Shown here: positions 1 through 4,764 of the stretch, piece after piece
Layout: every line of letters begins with the position of its first letter
How positions within the stretch are numbered: the stretch's first letter is position 1
Assembly: GCA_023419875.1 (NCBI GenBank)
Contig: JAEZXM010000377.1
Span: 1 to 5,468 of the forward strand
Origin: Pseudomonadota bacterium
GTDB taxonomy: Bacteria; Myxococcota; Myxococcia; Myxococcales; Anaeromyxobacteraceae
Length of the DNA: 5,468 nucleotides
Reading direction: 5' to 3'
Program-made: the position numbers and the translations under genes
The notes under the pieces: model-generated
Databases searched by the model: none
What the model was told of the DNA's origin: nothing
Seen by the model: only the letters and a program-made list of their open reading frames with translations

Positions 1-381
1 AGCTACCTGCGCGCCCGGCTCCGGGAGGCGTATCACCTACCGTACGAGTCGGAATCGCTCCACGAGGTGGTGTTCGACGACCGGAACCAGAAGGCCGCCG
101 GCGTCGTCACCATGGATGTCGCGAAGCGGCTCATCGACCACGGCTTCCACCCGCCGACGATCTACTTCCCGCTCGTGGTCCAGGGCGCGCTCATGATCGA
201 GCCGACCGAGACCGAGTCGAAGGAGACGCTCGACGCCTTCGCCGACGCGATGATCGCCGTCGCCGAGGAGGCGCAGCGCGATCCCGACGCGCTGCACGCC
301 GCGCCGGTGCGACCGGTGCGGGCGCGGCTGGACGAGACCCGCGCGGCGCGGAGGCCGGTGCTGCGCTGGAGGCCGGGGTAG
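1..381 (+). CDS. gcvPB: Glycine dehydrogenase (decarboxylating) subunit 2, C-terminal part (5' end outside window)
   Basis: This is the last 126 residues of the P-protein beta-type subunit of the glycine cleavage system. With GcvPA, this cytoplasmic PLP enzyme decarboxylates glycine and passes the aminomethyl group to the lipoyl arm of GcvH. Seen in sequence: the frame is open from base 1 to the TAG at 379-381 and carries the family's C-terminal signature HPPTIYFPL, then MIEPTETESKETLD, and a tail ending RLDETRAARRPVLRW. The family is usually about 480-500 residues, so roughly the last quarter is present. The PLP-binding lysine lies upstream, outside the window. A GTG at 67 is internal and is not the start. 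The other gcv genes would be expected further left. The gene converges on the TonB-family gene with a 24-bp gap. Identification is near certain. The split (GcvPA/GcvPB) form, rather than a single long GcvP, is judged from the tail and is slightly less certain. Confidence 0.93.
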   Translation, partial: SYLRARLREAYHLPYESESLHEVVFDDRNQKAAGVVTMDVAKRLIDHGFHPPTIYFPLVVQGALMIEPTETESKETLDAFADAMIAVAEEAQRDPDALHAAPVRPVRARLDETRAARRPVLRWRPG

Positions 382-405
382 AGGAGCCGCCGGAGCTCGC
401 CAGCG

Positions 406-1617
406 TCACTGCGGCGTCCAGCGCGGCCGGACGGGGACCCCCCGGCTTCCGCCCACCAGGAAGCCGAACTCGAACGACAGCTCGCCCTTCGCGTCGAGGA
501 GCCCCCTCGGCACGTTGTAGAACGGGGACGCGTCCCTGACCGACTTCACCGCCACGCGATCGAGGAAGTCGAGCCCGCTCGGCGAGACCACCTCGATCGA
601 CTTCACCGCGCCCGAGCCGTCGAGCACGATCCGGAGTCCGGTCACCCGGTCGCTCCGGCCGAAGGTGGCGCCGTCGGGGTCGCGCGCGTCGATCTCGTAG
701 CGGATTCCGGGGAACCAGTGGTCCGCCACGTCCTGCTTGAACCGGTTCCAGAAGGTCGCGAACCGGTAGGCCTTCGTGTTGAGCGCGGTGACCTCGCCCT
801 CCTCGATGTCCGTGGGGAGCGCGTCGTTGCTCGGCCCGGCGGCGATCCGGGACATGTCCTCGAGCGAGGGGAGCAGGCGGGGATCGCCCGGGGGCTCCTT
901 CGGCCCTCGCGGCTCTCCGGGCAGGCCGGGGATCCCGGGCCCGTCCTCGTTGTCGCCCGGGCCGCGAGGGGTGCGCGGCAGCGTGGGTGGATCGAGCCGG
1001 GCCACCCGATCGCCGTCCGGCGTCGGAAGGGCCTCTGGCGCGCGTTTCCCCTTTCCGCCCTGCTCGTTCGTCCCGGCCTGTCCCTGCCGCGCCTGCTTCG
1101 CCCGTTCGTCCGCGCCTCCGGCGCCGTCCCTCTTCCGGTCCTCGCCGGCCATCGGCACCGGCGCCCGGTTCCGCCACTTCCCGGTCCCCTGCCAGCGCGA
1201 GCGCGTCTCCTTCTCGACCCGGCTGTTCCGCTCGGAGAGGAACCGTGCGTCGTCGGGCGGGCGCTCGTCCTTCGACGGCGCCACGTCCACCACCTGCTTC
1301 TTCCGTTCTTCCCTCTGCGGAGGGGGAGGAGGCGGTGGTTCGGCCCTTGGCAGCGCCGGCACGGGACCGGGAGCTGGGCCCGGCCCTGGCCTTCGGATGG
1401 CCCGGTTTTGCTCCCAGTCCTTCTCGGACACCTGCGCGAGCTCCACCTTCTCGGGCCGGACCAGCTTCGGGACCATCGTCGCCAGCAGCCCCGCGAGGAA
1501 CAGTGCGAGCAAAATGCCGGCGTGCACCGCGAGCGAGATCCACGCCGACGCCAGGAAGCGCCAGACCGGGCGGTCGATGACCTTCTTGCGTCGCAGGCTC
1601 GGGCCGAGAAAGGCCAT
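406..1617 (-). CDS. TonB-family energy transducer-like protein with long proline- and glycine-rich linker
   Basis: This 403-residue envelope protein has TonB architecture. TonB proteins sit in the inner membrane with ExbB/ExbD and pass proton-motive energy to outer-membrane transporters. Seen: a short basic N-terminus (RRKK, 9-12), one membrane anchor at about 20-49, a seven-proline run at 94-100, a conserved charged block at about 109-139 (VVDVAPSKDERPPDDARFLS, then ERNSRVEKETR), a low-complexity K/R/G/P linker at about 140-250 and a C-terminal alpha/beta domain at about 284-389. The anchor contains SLAVH (S28, H32), matching the Ser-x-x-x-His pattern of E. coli TonB S16/H20 that is needed for ExbB/ExbD coupling. 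E. coli TonB is 239 residues, so the linker is long. The start is ATG at 1615-1617 with a weak GGGAA upstream; the stop is TGA at 406-408. No exbB/exbD are in view. It could instead belong to the related envelope or gliding proteins with TonB-like C-termini. Confidence 0.85.
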   Translation of the reverse strand: MAFLGPSLRRKKVIDRPVWRFLASAWISLAVHAGILLALFLAGLLATMVPKLVRPEKVELAQVSEKDWEQNRAIRRPGPGPAPGPVPALPRAEPPPPPPPQREERKKQVVDVAPSKDERPPDDARFLSERNSRVEKETRSRWQGTGKWRNRAPVPMAGEDRKRDGAGGADERAKQARQGQAGTNEQGGKGKRAPEALPTPDGDRVARLDPPTLPRTPRGPGDNEDGPGIPGLPGEPRGPKEPPGDPRLLPSLEDMSRIAAGPSNDALPTDIEEGEVTALNTKAYRFATFWNRFKQDVADHWFPGIRYEIDARDPDGATFGRSDRVTGLRIVLDGSGAVKSIEVVSPSGLDFLDRVAVKSVRDASPFYNVPRGLLDAKGELSFEFGFLVGGSRGVPVRPRWTPQ

Positions 1618-1733
1618 GATTTCCCGGAGATGTTAACAGGTGTGGCCCCGTTTTCATCCGCTCCCCGGCCGGGACAGCTGCGGCGACCCGGACCGTTGTG
1701 TCGCAGGCGGCGACCGGGTACACACCGCGCGCG
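1618..1733. promoter_or_regulatory. Divergent intergenic region between the TonB-family and glycosyltransferase genes
   Basis: This 116-bp spacer must hold the 5' signals of both outward-facing genes. On the + strand, TTGTGT (1697-1702) and TACACA (1719-1724) are separated by exactly 16 bases and match the sigma70 boxes at only 3 of 6 positions each. On the - strand, a TAACAT box lies just upstream of the TonB-family start with ATGAAA 16 bp further up. Both are weak and both would give almost leaderless mRNAs. A perfect 10-bp palindrome, CCCGGCCGGG, lies at 1664-1673 near the middle and is a possible regulator site or chance in GC-rich DNA. I see no strong promoter here. Confidence 0.3.
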
Positions 1734-3542
1734 ATGAGCGACGCCACCCCCGCACGCCGCAGGCGCTCGGCCGTCGTGCTGCGCCTCGCGGCCTGGACGC
1801 TCGCCGGGCTCGTCTTCTCCTACGCCCTGGCGCAGCTCGTCGCCTGGCGCTCGTGTCGGAGCGGCGCCCTCCGCGGCCGCATCATCGCGCTGCTCGAGGA
1901 GCGGCTCGGGCCCGTCGCGCTCGGCCCCGAGGTGCAGGTGGATCCGCTCTTCCGGGTGCGCTTCGGCCCGCTCCGCCTCCCCGCCGCCGGTCGGGGGGAT
2001 CCGTCGCCGCTCCGGATCGAGACCGTGCGCGTGTGGCCGGACGTGATCGCGCTGCTGCGCAGCGGTCGTACCGTTCCGCGGGCGATCCGCCTGGAAGGCG
2101 TCCGGATCGGCTTCACCATCGGTGATCGGCCGATGTCGGCGGGACCGATCGAGCTGTTCCTCTCGCCCGCGACCCCCGGCGCCGCCGCGCACCACGCCCG
2201 CATCCGGTTCCCGGGCGGCGGCCGTGGCGCCGTGCTCTTCCGGCGGGCGAGCGACGCCTGGCGCGCCGTCGCGCGGCTCGAGGATCTCGACGTCCGCGCC
2301 TTGCCGGATGGGCTCCCGCCCGCGCTCGTCGAAACGTGGTCGGCGGGCACGGTGTCCGTCACGCTCGAGGGCGAAACGTCGCCCGGCCTCGCCGGCGCTC
2401 GCGCCGCCTTCGACGTGCGCGCCCTCGGTCTCCACGCCGGTGGGCGGCTCGCCGGAGCGGAGCCCGTCGGCCCCGTGGACCTCGCCTTCACCGGGACGCT
2501 CGCCTGGAGCGGCTCGCGGAGGCAGATCCGACTCGAGGGCGGCCGCCTGGAGCTGCCGGGCGGCGCGTCCGTGGCCGTCGCCGGTGGGCTCGGGCTCGAG
2601 GGCGGGCTCCCGCTGTCCCTCGAAGCTCGCGCCGACGGCGTCGATTTCCTGCGCACCGCCGAGGCGCTGCCGGAGGCTCTCGCCCTCCCTGCCCAGGCAC
2701 CCCACCCGGCGGGCACGTTCGACGCCCGCCTGCGCGTCGCCGGGCCCCTGCTCGACCCTGCCGCCTGGCAGCTCGACGCCGCGCTCGACCTGTCACGGAT
2801 GCGCGACGGGGCGCGCCGCGCCCCGCCGGTCGCGCTCCGGGGCCCCTTCGTCCAGCGGGTCGAGACGGCCGGCGGCTTTCAGGAGCTCGCCGTCGGCCCC
2901 GCGAACCCGGACTTCGTACCGCTGGCGGAGCTGCCGACCTGGGTGGTGCGCGCGGTGACCGCGAGCGAGGACGCCGGGTTCTTCGCCCACGCCGGCTTCG
3001 ACTTCGAGGAGCTCCGGCGCGCGGCCGTGCAGGGGGCTGAAGCTGGCCGCGTCGTCCGCGGCGGCTCGACGATCAGCCAGCAGCTCGCGAAGAACCTCTA
3101 TCTCTCGCGCGAGAAGACCCTGGCCCGGAAGCTCCGAGAGGCGCTCCTCACGGTCGCCCTCGAAGCCTCGGTGCCCAAGCAGCGCCTCCTCGAGATCTAC
3201 CTCAACGTCGCCGAGTGGGGCCCTGGTCTCCGGGGCATCGGGCCGGCGGCGCGCCACTGGTTCGGGAAGGACGCCCGCGAGCTCACGCCGCGGGAGGCCG
3301 CCTTCCTGGCGACCGTCATCCCCAACCCGGTGCGATATCACTACATGTGGAGCAGGGGCTGGCTGAGTGACGCGTGGGAGCAGCGCGTGGACGGGCTGCT
3401 CAGGACCATGAACGCGCAGGGATTCCTGACCGACGACGAGCTGGCGGCGGCATTGCTCGAGCCACTCGCCTTCGCGCGCCCCTCCTCCGAGCCGGAGCGC
3501 GCGGCCTCCCCGACGCCCGGCGTCACTTATCGCGGTACGTGA
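1734..3542 (+). CDS. Membrane-anchored AsmA-like region fused to a GT51 peptidoglycan glycosyltransferase (monofunctional)
   Basis: This enzyme should polymerise lipid II into glycan strands at the periplasmic face of the inner membrane. Seen, numbered from the ATG at 1734: a basic N-terminus (ARRRR), one membrane anchor at about 12-38, then about 330 residues of beta-rich, AsmA-like sequence. The GT51 domain (about 375-570) has every motif: EDAGFFAHAGFD (catalytic E412), GGSTISQQ (443-450), RKLRE (465-469, second glutamate E469), KQRLLEIYLN (482-491) and the GPAARHWFGK block. The E412-E469 spacing of 57 equals E233-E290 of E. coli PBP1b. There is no transpeptidase domain, so it is MtgA-like, but MtgA is only about 240 residues. 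The AsmA-like call rests on sequence character and position only. A GTG at 1698 would add 12 residues; the ATG is preferred because the added residues do not look conserved and the basic anchor lead follows it directly, though neither start has a clear ribosome binding site. The 3' end overlaps infA by 20 bp, tail to tail. Confidence 0.92.
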   Translation: MSDATPARRRRSAVVLRLAAWTLAGLVFSYALAQLVAWRSCRSGALRGRIIALLEERLGPVALGPEVQVDPLFRVRFGPLRLPAAGRGDPSPLRIETVRVWPDVIALLRSGRTVPRAIRLEGVRIGFTIGDRPMSAGPIELFLSPATPGAAAHHARIRFPGGGRGAVLFRRASDAWRAVARLEDLDVRALPDGLPPALVETWSAGTVSVTLEGETSPGLAGARAAFDVRALGLHAGGRLAGAEPVGPVDLAFTGTLAWSGSRRQIRLEGGRLELPGGASVAVAGGLGLEGGLPLSLEARADGVDFLRTAEALPEALALPAQAPHPAGTFDARLRVAGPLLDPAAWQLDAALDLSRMRDGARRAPPVALRGPFVQRVETAGGFQELAVGPANPDFVPLAELPTWVVRAVTASEDAGFFAHAGFDFEELRRAAVQGAEAGRVVRGGSTISQQLAKNLYLSREKTLARKLREALLTVALEASVPKQRLLEIYLNVAEWGPGLRGIGPAARHWFGKDARELTPREAAFLATVIPNPVRYHYMWSRGWLSDAWEQRVDGLLRTMNAQGFLTDDELAAALLEPLAFARPSSEPERAASPTPGVTYRGT

Positions 3543-3744
3543 TCCGCCCGCGGGTGAGATCGTAGGGCGAGAGCTCCAGCTTCACCCGGTCGCCCGGGAT
3601 GATGCGGATGTGGAACTTCTTCATCTTGCCCGAGGCATAGGCGAGCACCACCGGGCCCTGATCGACCTTCACGCGGTACATGCCGCCCGCGAGGGCCTCT
3701 TCCACCGTGCCCTGAACCTCGATGCCTGCTTCCTTCTCGCTCAT
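3523..3744 (-). CDS. infA: Translation initiation factor IF-1
   Basis: IF-1 is a single S1-type OB-fold protein that binds the 30S A site and works with IF-2 and IF-3 during initiation. The 73-residue product is full length for the family (about 72). It has the expected IEVQGTVEEAL opening, the SGKM core and the conserved ending IIPGDRVKLELSPYDL followed by TRGRITYR. The start is ATG at 3742-3744 with a good ribosome binding site, AAAGGGG at 3749-3755, 4 nt upstream. The stop is TTA-complement TAA at 3523-3525. It is not next to ribosomal protein genes but downstream of a cold shock gene on the same strand. The middle is unusual: DQGPVVLAYASGKMKKFHIR replaces the more usual GHxVLAHISGKMR pattern, so it may be a second, diverged infA copy. 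Its last 20 bp lie under the 3' end of the glycosyltransferase gene. Confidence 0.97.
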   Translation of the reverse strand: MSEKEAGIEVQGTVEEALAGGMYRVKVDQGPVVLAYASGKMKKFHIRIIPGDRVKLELSPYDLTRGRITYRDK

Positions 3745-3748
3745 TGAT

Positions 3749-3755
3749 CCCCTTT
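3749..3755 (-). promoter_or_regulatory. infA ribosome binding site
   Basis: On the minus strand this reads AAAGGGG, 4 nt before the ATG. It fixes the infA start and is one of the clearest Shine-Dalgarno sequences in the window. Confidence 0.7.
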
Positions 3756-3841
3756 CGTGACCGGCCCGGACTCTCTCCCGGGCGCTTCTTCTTGCTGAGG
3801 GGCCGGGTGAAGCTCGGCCCCCAAGTCCCCCGGCTCGCTCC

Positions 3842-3864
3842 GGGGCAGGCTAGCCGCCTGCCCC
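3842..3864. repeat. 9-bp perfect inverted repeat flanked by a 7-bp direct repeat
   Basis: GGGGCAGGC and GCCTGCCCC face each other across a 5-base loop (TAGCC). Direct copies of GCTCGCT flank the element at 3833-3839 and 3868-3874. Palindrome plus short direct repeats resembles a REP-type or small dispersed intergenic element, but only one copy is in the window, so this cannot be decided here. As an RNA it would form a stable hairpin on either strand. Confidence 0.4.
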
Positions 3865-3897
3865 TGCGCTCGCTACCAGGCTCCCGTACAAGCGCGA

Positions 3898-3921
3898 GCG
3901 GCCTCGGTCGCCCGAGGCCGC
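3898..3921 (-). terminator. Stem-loop just downstream of csp, possible terminator or 3' processing hairpin
   Basis: A perfect 10-bp stem (GCGGCCTCGG with CCGAGGCCGC) closes a 4-nt loop. In the csp transcript it starts about 25 nt after the stop codon, a typical place for a terminator. There is no U-rich tract after it on the minus strand (CTCGCGCTTG follows), so it may only attenuate, or protect the short csp mRNA from 3' decay, rather than end transcription fully. Confidence 0.45.
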
Positions 3922-3946
3922 CCTCACGCTCAACGATCCGGACCGA

Positions 3947-4147
3947 CTACGCCTTGCGGACGTTCGCCGCCTGCAGTCCCTTGGGGCCCTGCGTGACGTC
4001 GAACTCGACCCGCTCTCCCTCCTTCAGGGTGCGGAACCCGTCCATGTTGATGGCGGTGTGGTGGACGAAGACGTCCTCGCCGCCCTCCTGAGAGATGAAG
4101 CCGTAGCCCTTCGCGTCGTTGAACCACTTCACGGTGCCGTTCGCCAT
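3947..4147 (-). CDS. CspA-family cold shock protein
   Basis: This is a 66-residue single cold-shock domain, an OB fold that binds single-stranded RNA and DNA. Family members act as RNA chaperones, melting structure that blocks translation, often at low temperature. Seen: TVKWFNDAKGYGFIS with the RNP1 motif KGYGFIS at 13-19, RNP2 VFVHH at 26-30, then the family's GFRTLKEGERVEF and GPKGLQAANV. Length and motifs are complete. The start is ATG at 4145-4147, set by AAGGAAG (4156-4162) 8 nt upstream; the frame stays open far upstream across the neighbouring genes, but that part is shadow. The stop is TAG. It has its own promoter (TTGACG/GATATT) and a leader of about 75 nt. infA follows on the same strand after 202 bp. 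Whether this member is cold-induced or constitutive cannot be told from the protein. Confidence 0.97.
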   Translation of the reverse strand: MANGTVKWFNDAKGYGFISQEGGEDVFVHHTAINMDGFRTLKEGERVEFDVTQGPKGLQAANVRKA

Positions 4148-4155
4148 CGCTCCCA

Positions 4156-4162
4156 CTTCCTT
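4156..4162 (-). promoter_or_regulatory. csp ribosome binding site
   Basis: Minus-strand AAGGAAG, 8 nt before the ATG, with a second purine box GGGAG (4150-4154) closer in. It decides the csp start against the long upstream open frame. Confidence 0.65.
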
Positions 4163-4192
4163 ATCGTTCACATGGGCCGACCGCCGGCCCCG

Positions 4193-4220
4193 GAGCCCGT
4201 GGGGCACGGACCCTGGGCTC
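4193..4220 (-). promoter_or_regulatory. Stem-loop at the 5' end of the predicted csp leader
   Basis: GAGCCC (4193-4198) can pair with GGGCTC (4215-4220). An alternative hairpin, CCGTG/CACGG with a 3-nt loop (4197-4201 and 4205-4209), overlaps the first arm by two bases and lies otherwise in its loop. It would begin a few nt after the predicted transcription start. Leaders of cold-shock mRNAs in other bacteria are structured and temperature-responsive; a similar role here is inference. Confidence 0.35.
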
Positions 4221-4228
4221 GGCCGCGG

Positions 4229-4257
4229 AATATCCCGAAACGAGAGAGGACCGTCAA
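4229..4257 (-). promoter_or_regulatory. Predicted sigma70-type promoter of csp
   Basis: On the minus strand a -35 box TTGACG (4252-4257; 5 of 6 to consensus) is followed after exactly 17 bp by GATATT (4229-4234; 4 of 6). Transcription should start near 4222, giving a leader of about 75 nt before the csp ATG. It is the only AT-richer patch in this spacer and the best promoter match I see in the window. Confidence 0.6.
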
Positions 4258-4263
4258 GCGCGG

Positions 4264-4301
4264 CGGCACCGGAATGGTCAGACCTGTGCCGGGATTCCCG
4301 G
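4264..4301 (-). terminator. Possible terminator hairpins after the TPR gene
   Basis: Two overlapping inverted repeats lie 14-50 nt after the TPR gene's stop: CCGGG/CCCGG with a 3-nt loop (4289-4293 and 4297-4301), and CGGCAC/GTGCCG (4264-4269 and 4286-4291) with a further GGTC/GACC pairing inside. They are placed between the end of one operon and the csp promoter, where a terminator is expected, but neither has a U-tract. Confidence 0.3.
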
Positions 4302-4314
4302 GCGGGCCGCTTCA

Positions 4315-4752
4315 CTATCCGAGCGCGGCCAGCAGGGAGCGGGCCCTGGCCCCCACCTCCCCATCGGGCGCCAGGGCCGCGAGCTCGACGCGCGCCTCCT
4401 CGCGAGGCCCTGGAAGGCCCAGCAGGCTCTCGGCCCGCACGAGCCGCACCCAGGAGTCGGTCGGGGCGAGCCTTGTTGCGACCTCGGCGCAGAACCGGGC
4501 CGCGAGCGGCTGGGACAGCCGCCGGTGCGCCACCGAGAGTAAAGCCCACGAGTGGGCGTCCCGATGGTTCGTCACCACGAGCCCCTCCAGGATGGTGCGC
4601 GCCGTGGAGAGGCGTCCGGCCTCGAGCTCCTCCTCGGCCATCCTGAGCACCGCCTCGCCCAGCTCGGGCGTCATGCCCTGGAGCTCCGCCAGTGTCGGAT
4701 CCTCGCTCGGCGTGCCCAGCTCCGCGAACGTTCCGGCTTCCTCGATGGTCAT
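4315..4752 (-). CDS. Small TPR protein, resembling type III secretion class II chaperones (LcrH/SycD type)
   Basis: This is a 145-residue, all-helical protein without signal peptide, so cytoplasmic. About three TPR-like helix pairs can be drawn at 32-65, 66-99 and 100-133: ELGEAVLRMAEEELEAGRL, then ARTILEGLVVTNHRDAHSWA, then PLAARFCAEVATRLAPTDSW. The order of a small residue plus AG turn, a 'hxGLVVxNHxDA' stretch and a cysteine in the second unit recalls LcrH/SycD chaperones, which hold hydrophobic translocator proteins before secretion. Length (LcrH is 168) is compatible. The start is ATG at 4750-4752, with GGAG at 4761-4764, 8 nt upstream; only 12 bp separate it from the upstream gene's stop, so the two are almost surely co-transcribed. 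That upstream gene encodes a long hydrophobic, glycine-rich protein, a fitting client. The TPR fold is fairly sure; the secretion role is inference, and a general TPR adaptor is the alternative. Confidence 0.75.
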   Translation of the reverse strand: MTIEEAGTFAELGTPSEDPTLAELQGMTPELGEAVLRMAEEELEAGRLSTARTILEGLVVTNHRDAHSWALLSVAHRRLSQPLAARFCAEVATRLAPTDSWVRLVRAESLLGLPGPREEARVELAALAPDGEVGARARSLLAALG

Positions 4753-4760
4753 GGGGTCGT

Positions 4761-4764
4761 CTCC
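4761..4764 (-). promoter_or_regulatory. Ribosome binding site of the TPR gene
   Basis: Minus-strand GGAG directly follows the TGA of the upstream gene and lies 8 nt before the ATG, a layout that favours translational coupling within one operon. Confidence 0.55.

Larger units (their letters stand above)
3745..3946 (-). other. Structured csp-infA intergenic region with a series of stem-loops
   Basis: This 202-bp spacer holds no open frame I can support and no recognisable tRNA. It contains a series of perfect inverted repeats: GCCCGG/CCGGGC (3764-3769 and 3778-3783, 8-nt loop), GGGGCCG/CGGCCCC (3799-3805 and 3815-3821, 9-nt loop), GGGGCAGGC/GCCTGCCCC (3842-3850 and 3856-3864, 5-nt loop), CGCTCGC/GCGAGCG (3867-3873 and 3894-3900, 20-nt loop) and GCGGCCTCGG/CCGAGGCCGC (3898-3907 and 3912-3921, 4-nt loop). 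The last two share 3898-3900 and cannot both form fully. I found no convincing promoter for infA here, so read-through from the csp promoter is possible. The region could be a 3' UTR plus processing sites, an infA leader, or a dispersed intergenic repeat. Confidence 0.55.

Noticed and set aside
1639..1726. GGTGTG (1639-1644) and CACACC (1721-1726) as a regulator's inverted repeat
   Set aside because: Only six bases, 76 bp apart, with no further symmetry; easily chance.
1698..1733. GTG start that would lengthen the glycosyltransferase by 12 residues
   Set aside because: The extra residues do not look like an anchor lead, and the GTG lies within the weak -35-like box; the ATG at 1734 is followed at once by the basic segment and membrane span. 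Not fully excluded.
718..1737. Plus-strand open frames antisense to the TonB-family gene (718-1737, 776-1636, 987-1580)
   Set aside because: Compositionally biased products with no motifs; the minus-strand frame has clear TonB architecture.
191..1747. A 518-codon minus-strand open frame over the TonB-family gene and the end of gcvPB
   Set aside because: Its product is Arg/Gly/Ala-rich without any domain, and it overlaps two well-identified genes in another frame; typical of GC-rich DNA with few stop codons.
642..2705. A 687-codon minus-strand open frame across the TonB-family gene and the AsmA-like region
   Set aside because: Low-complexity Arg/Pro/Ser product, no family motifs, and it runs antisense through the glycosyltransferase gene.
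3780..3930. tRNA or known riboswitch in the csp-infA spacer
   Set aside because: Hairpins are present, but there is no T-loop GTTCGA-type sequence, no acceptor-stem closure, and no riboswitch core that I recognise.
3745..4091. Plus-strand open frame at 3744-4091 antisense to csp
   Set aside because: Arg/Ser/Pro-rich product with no motif, crossing the hairpin region and antisense to a certain gene.
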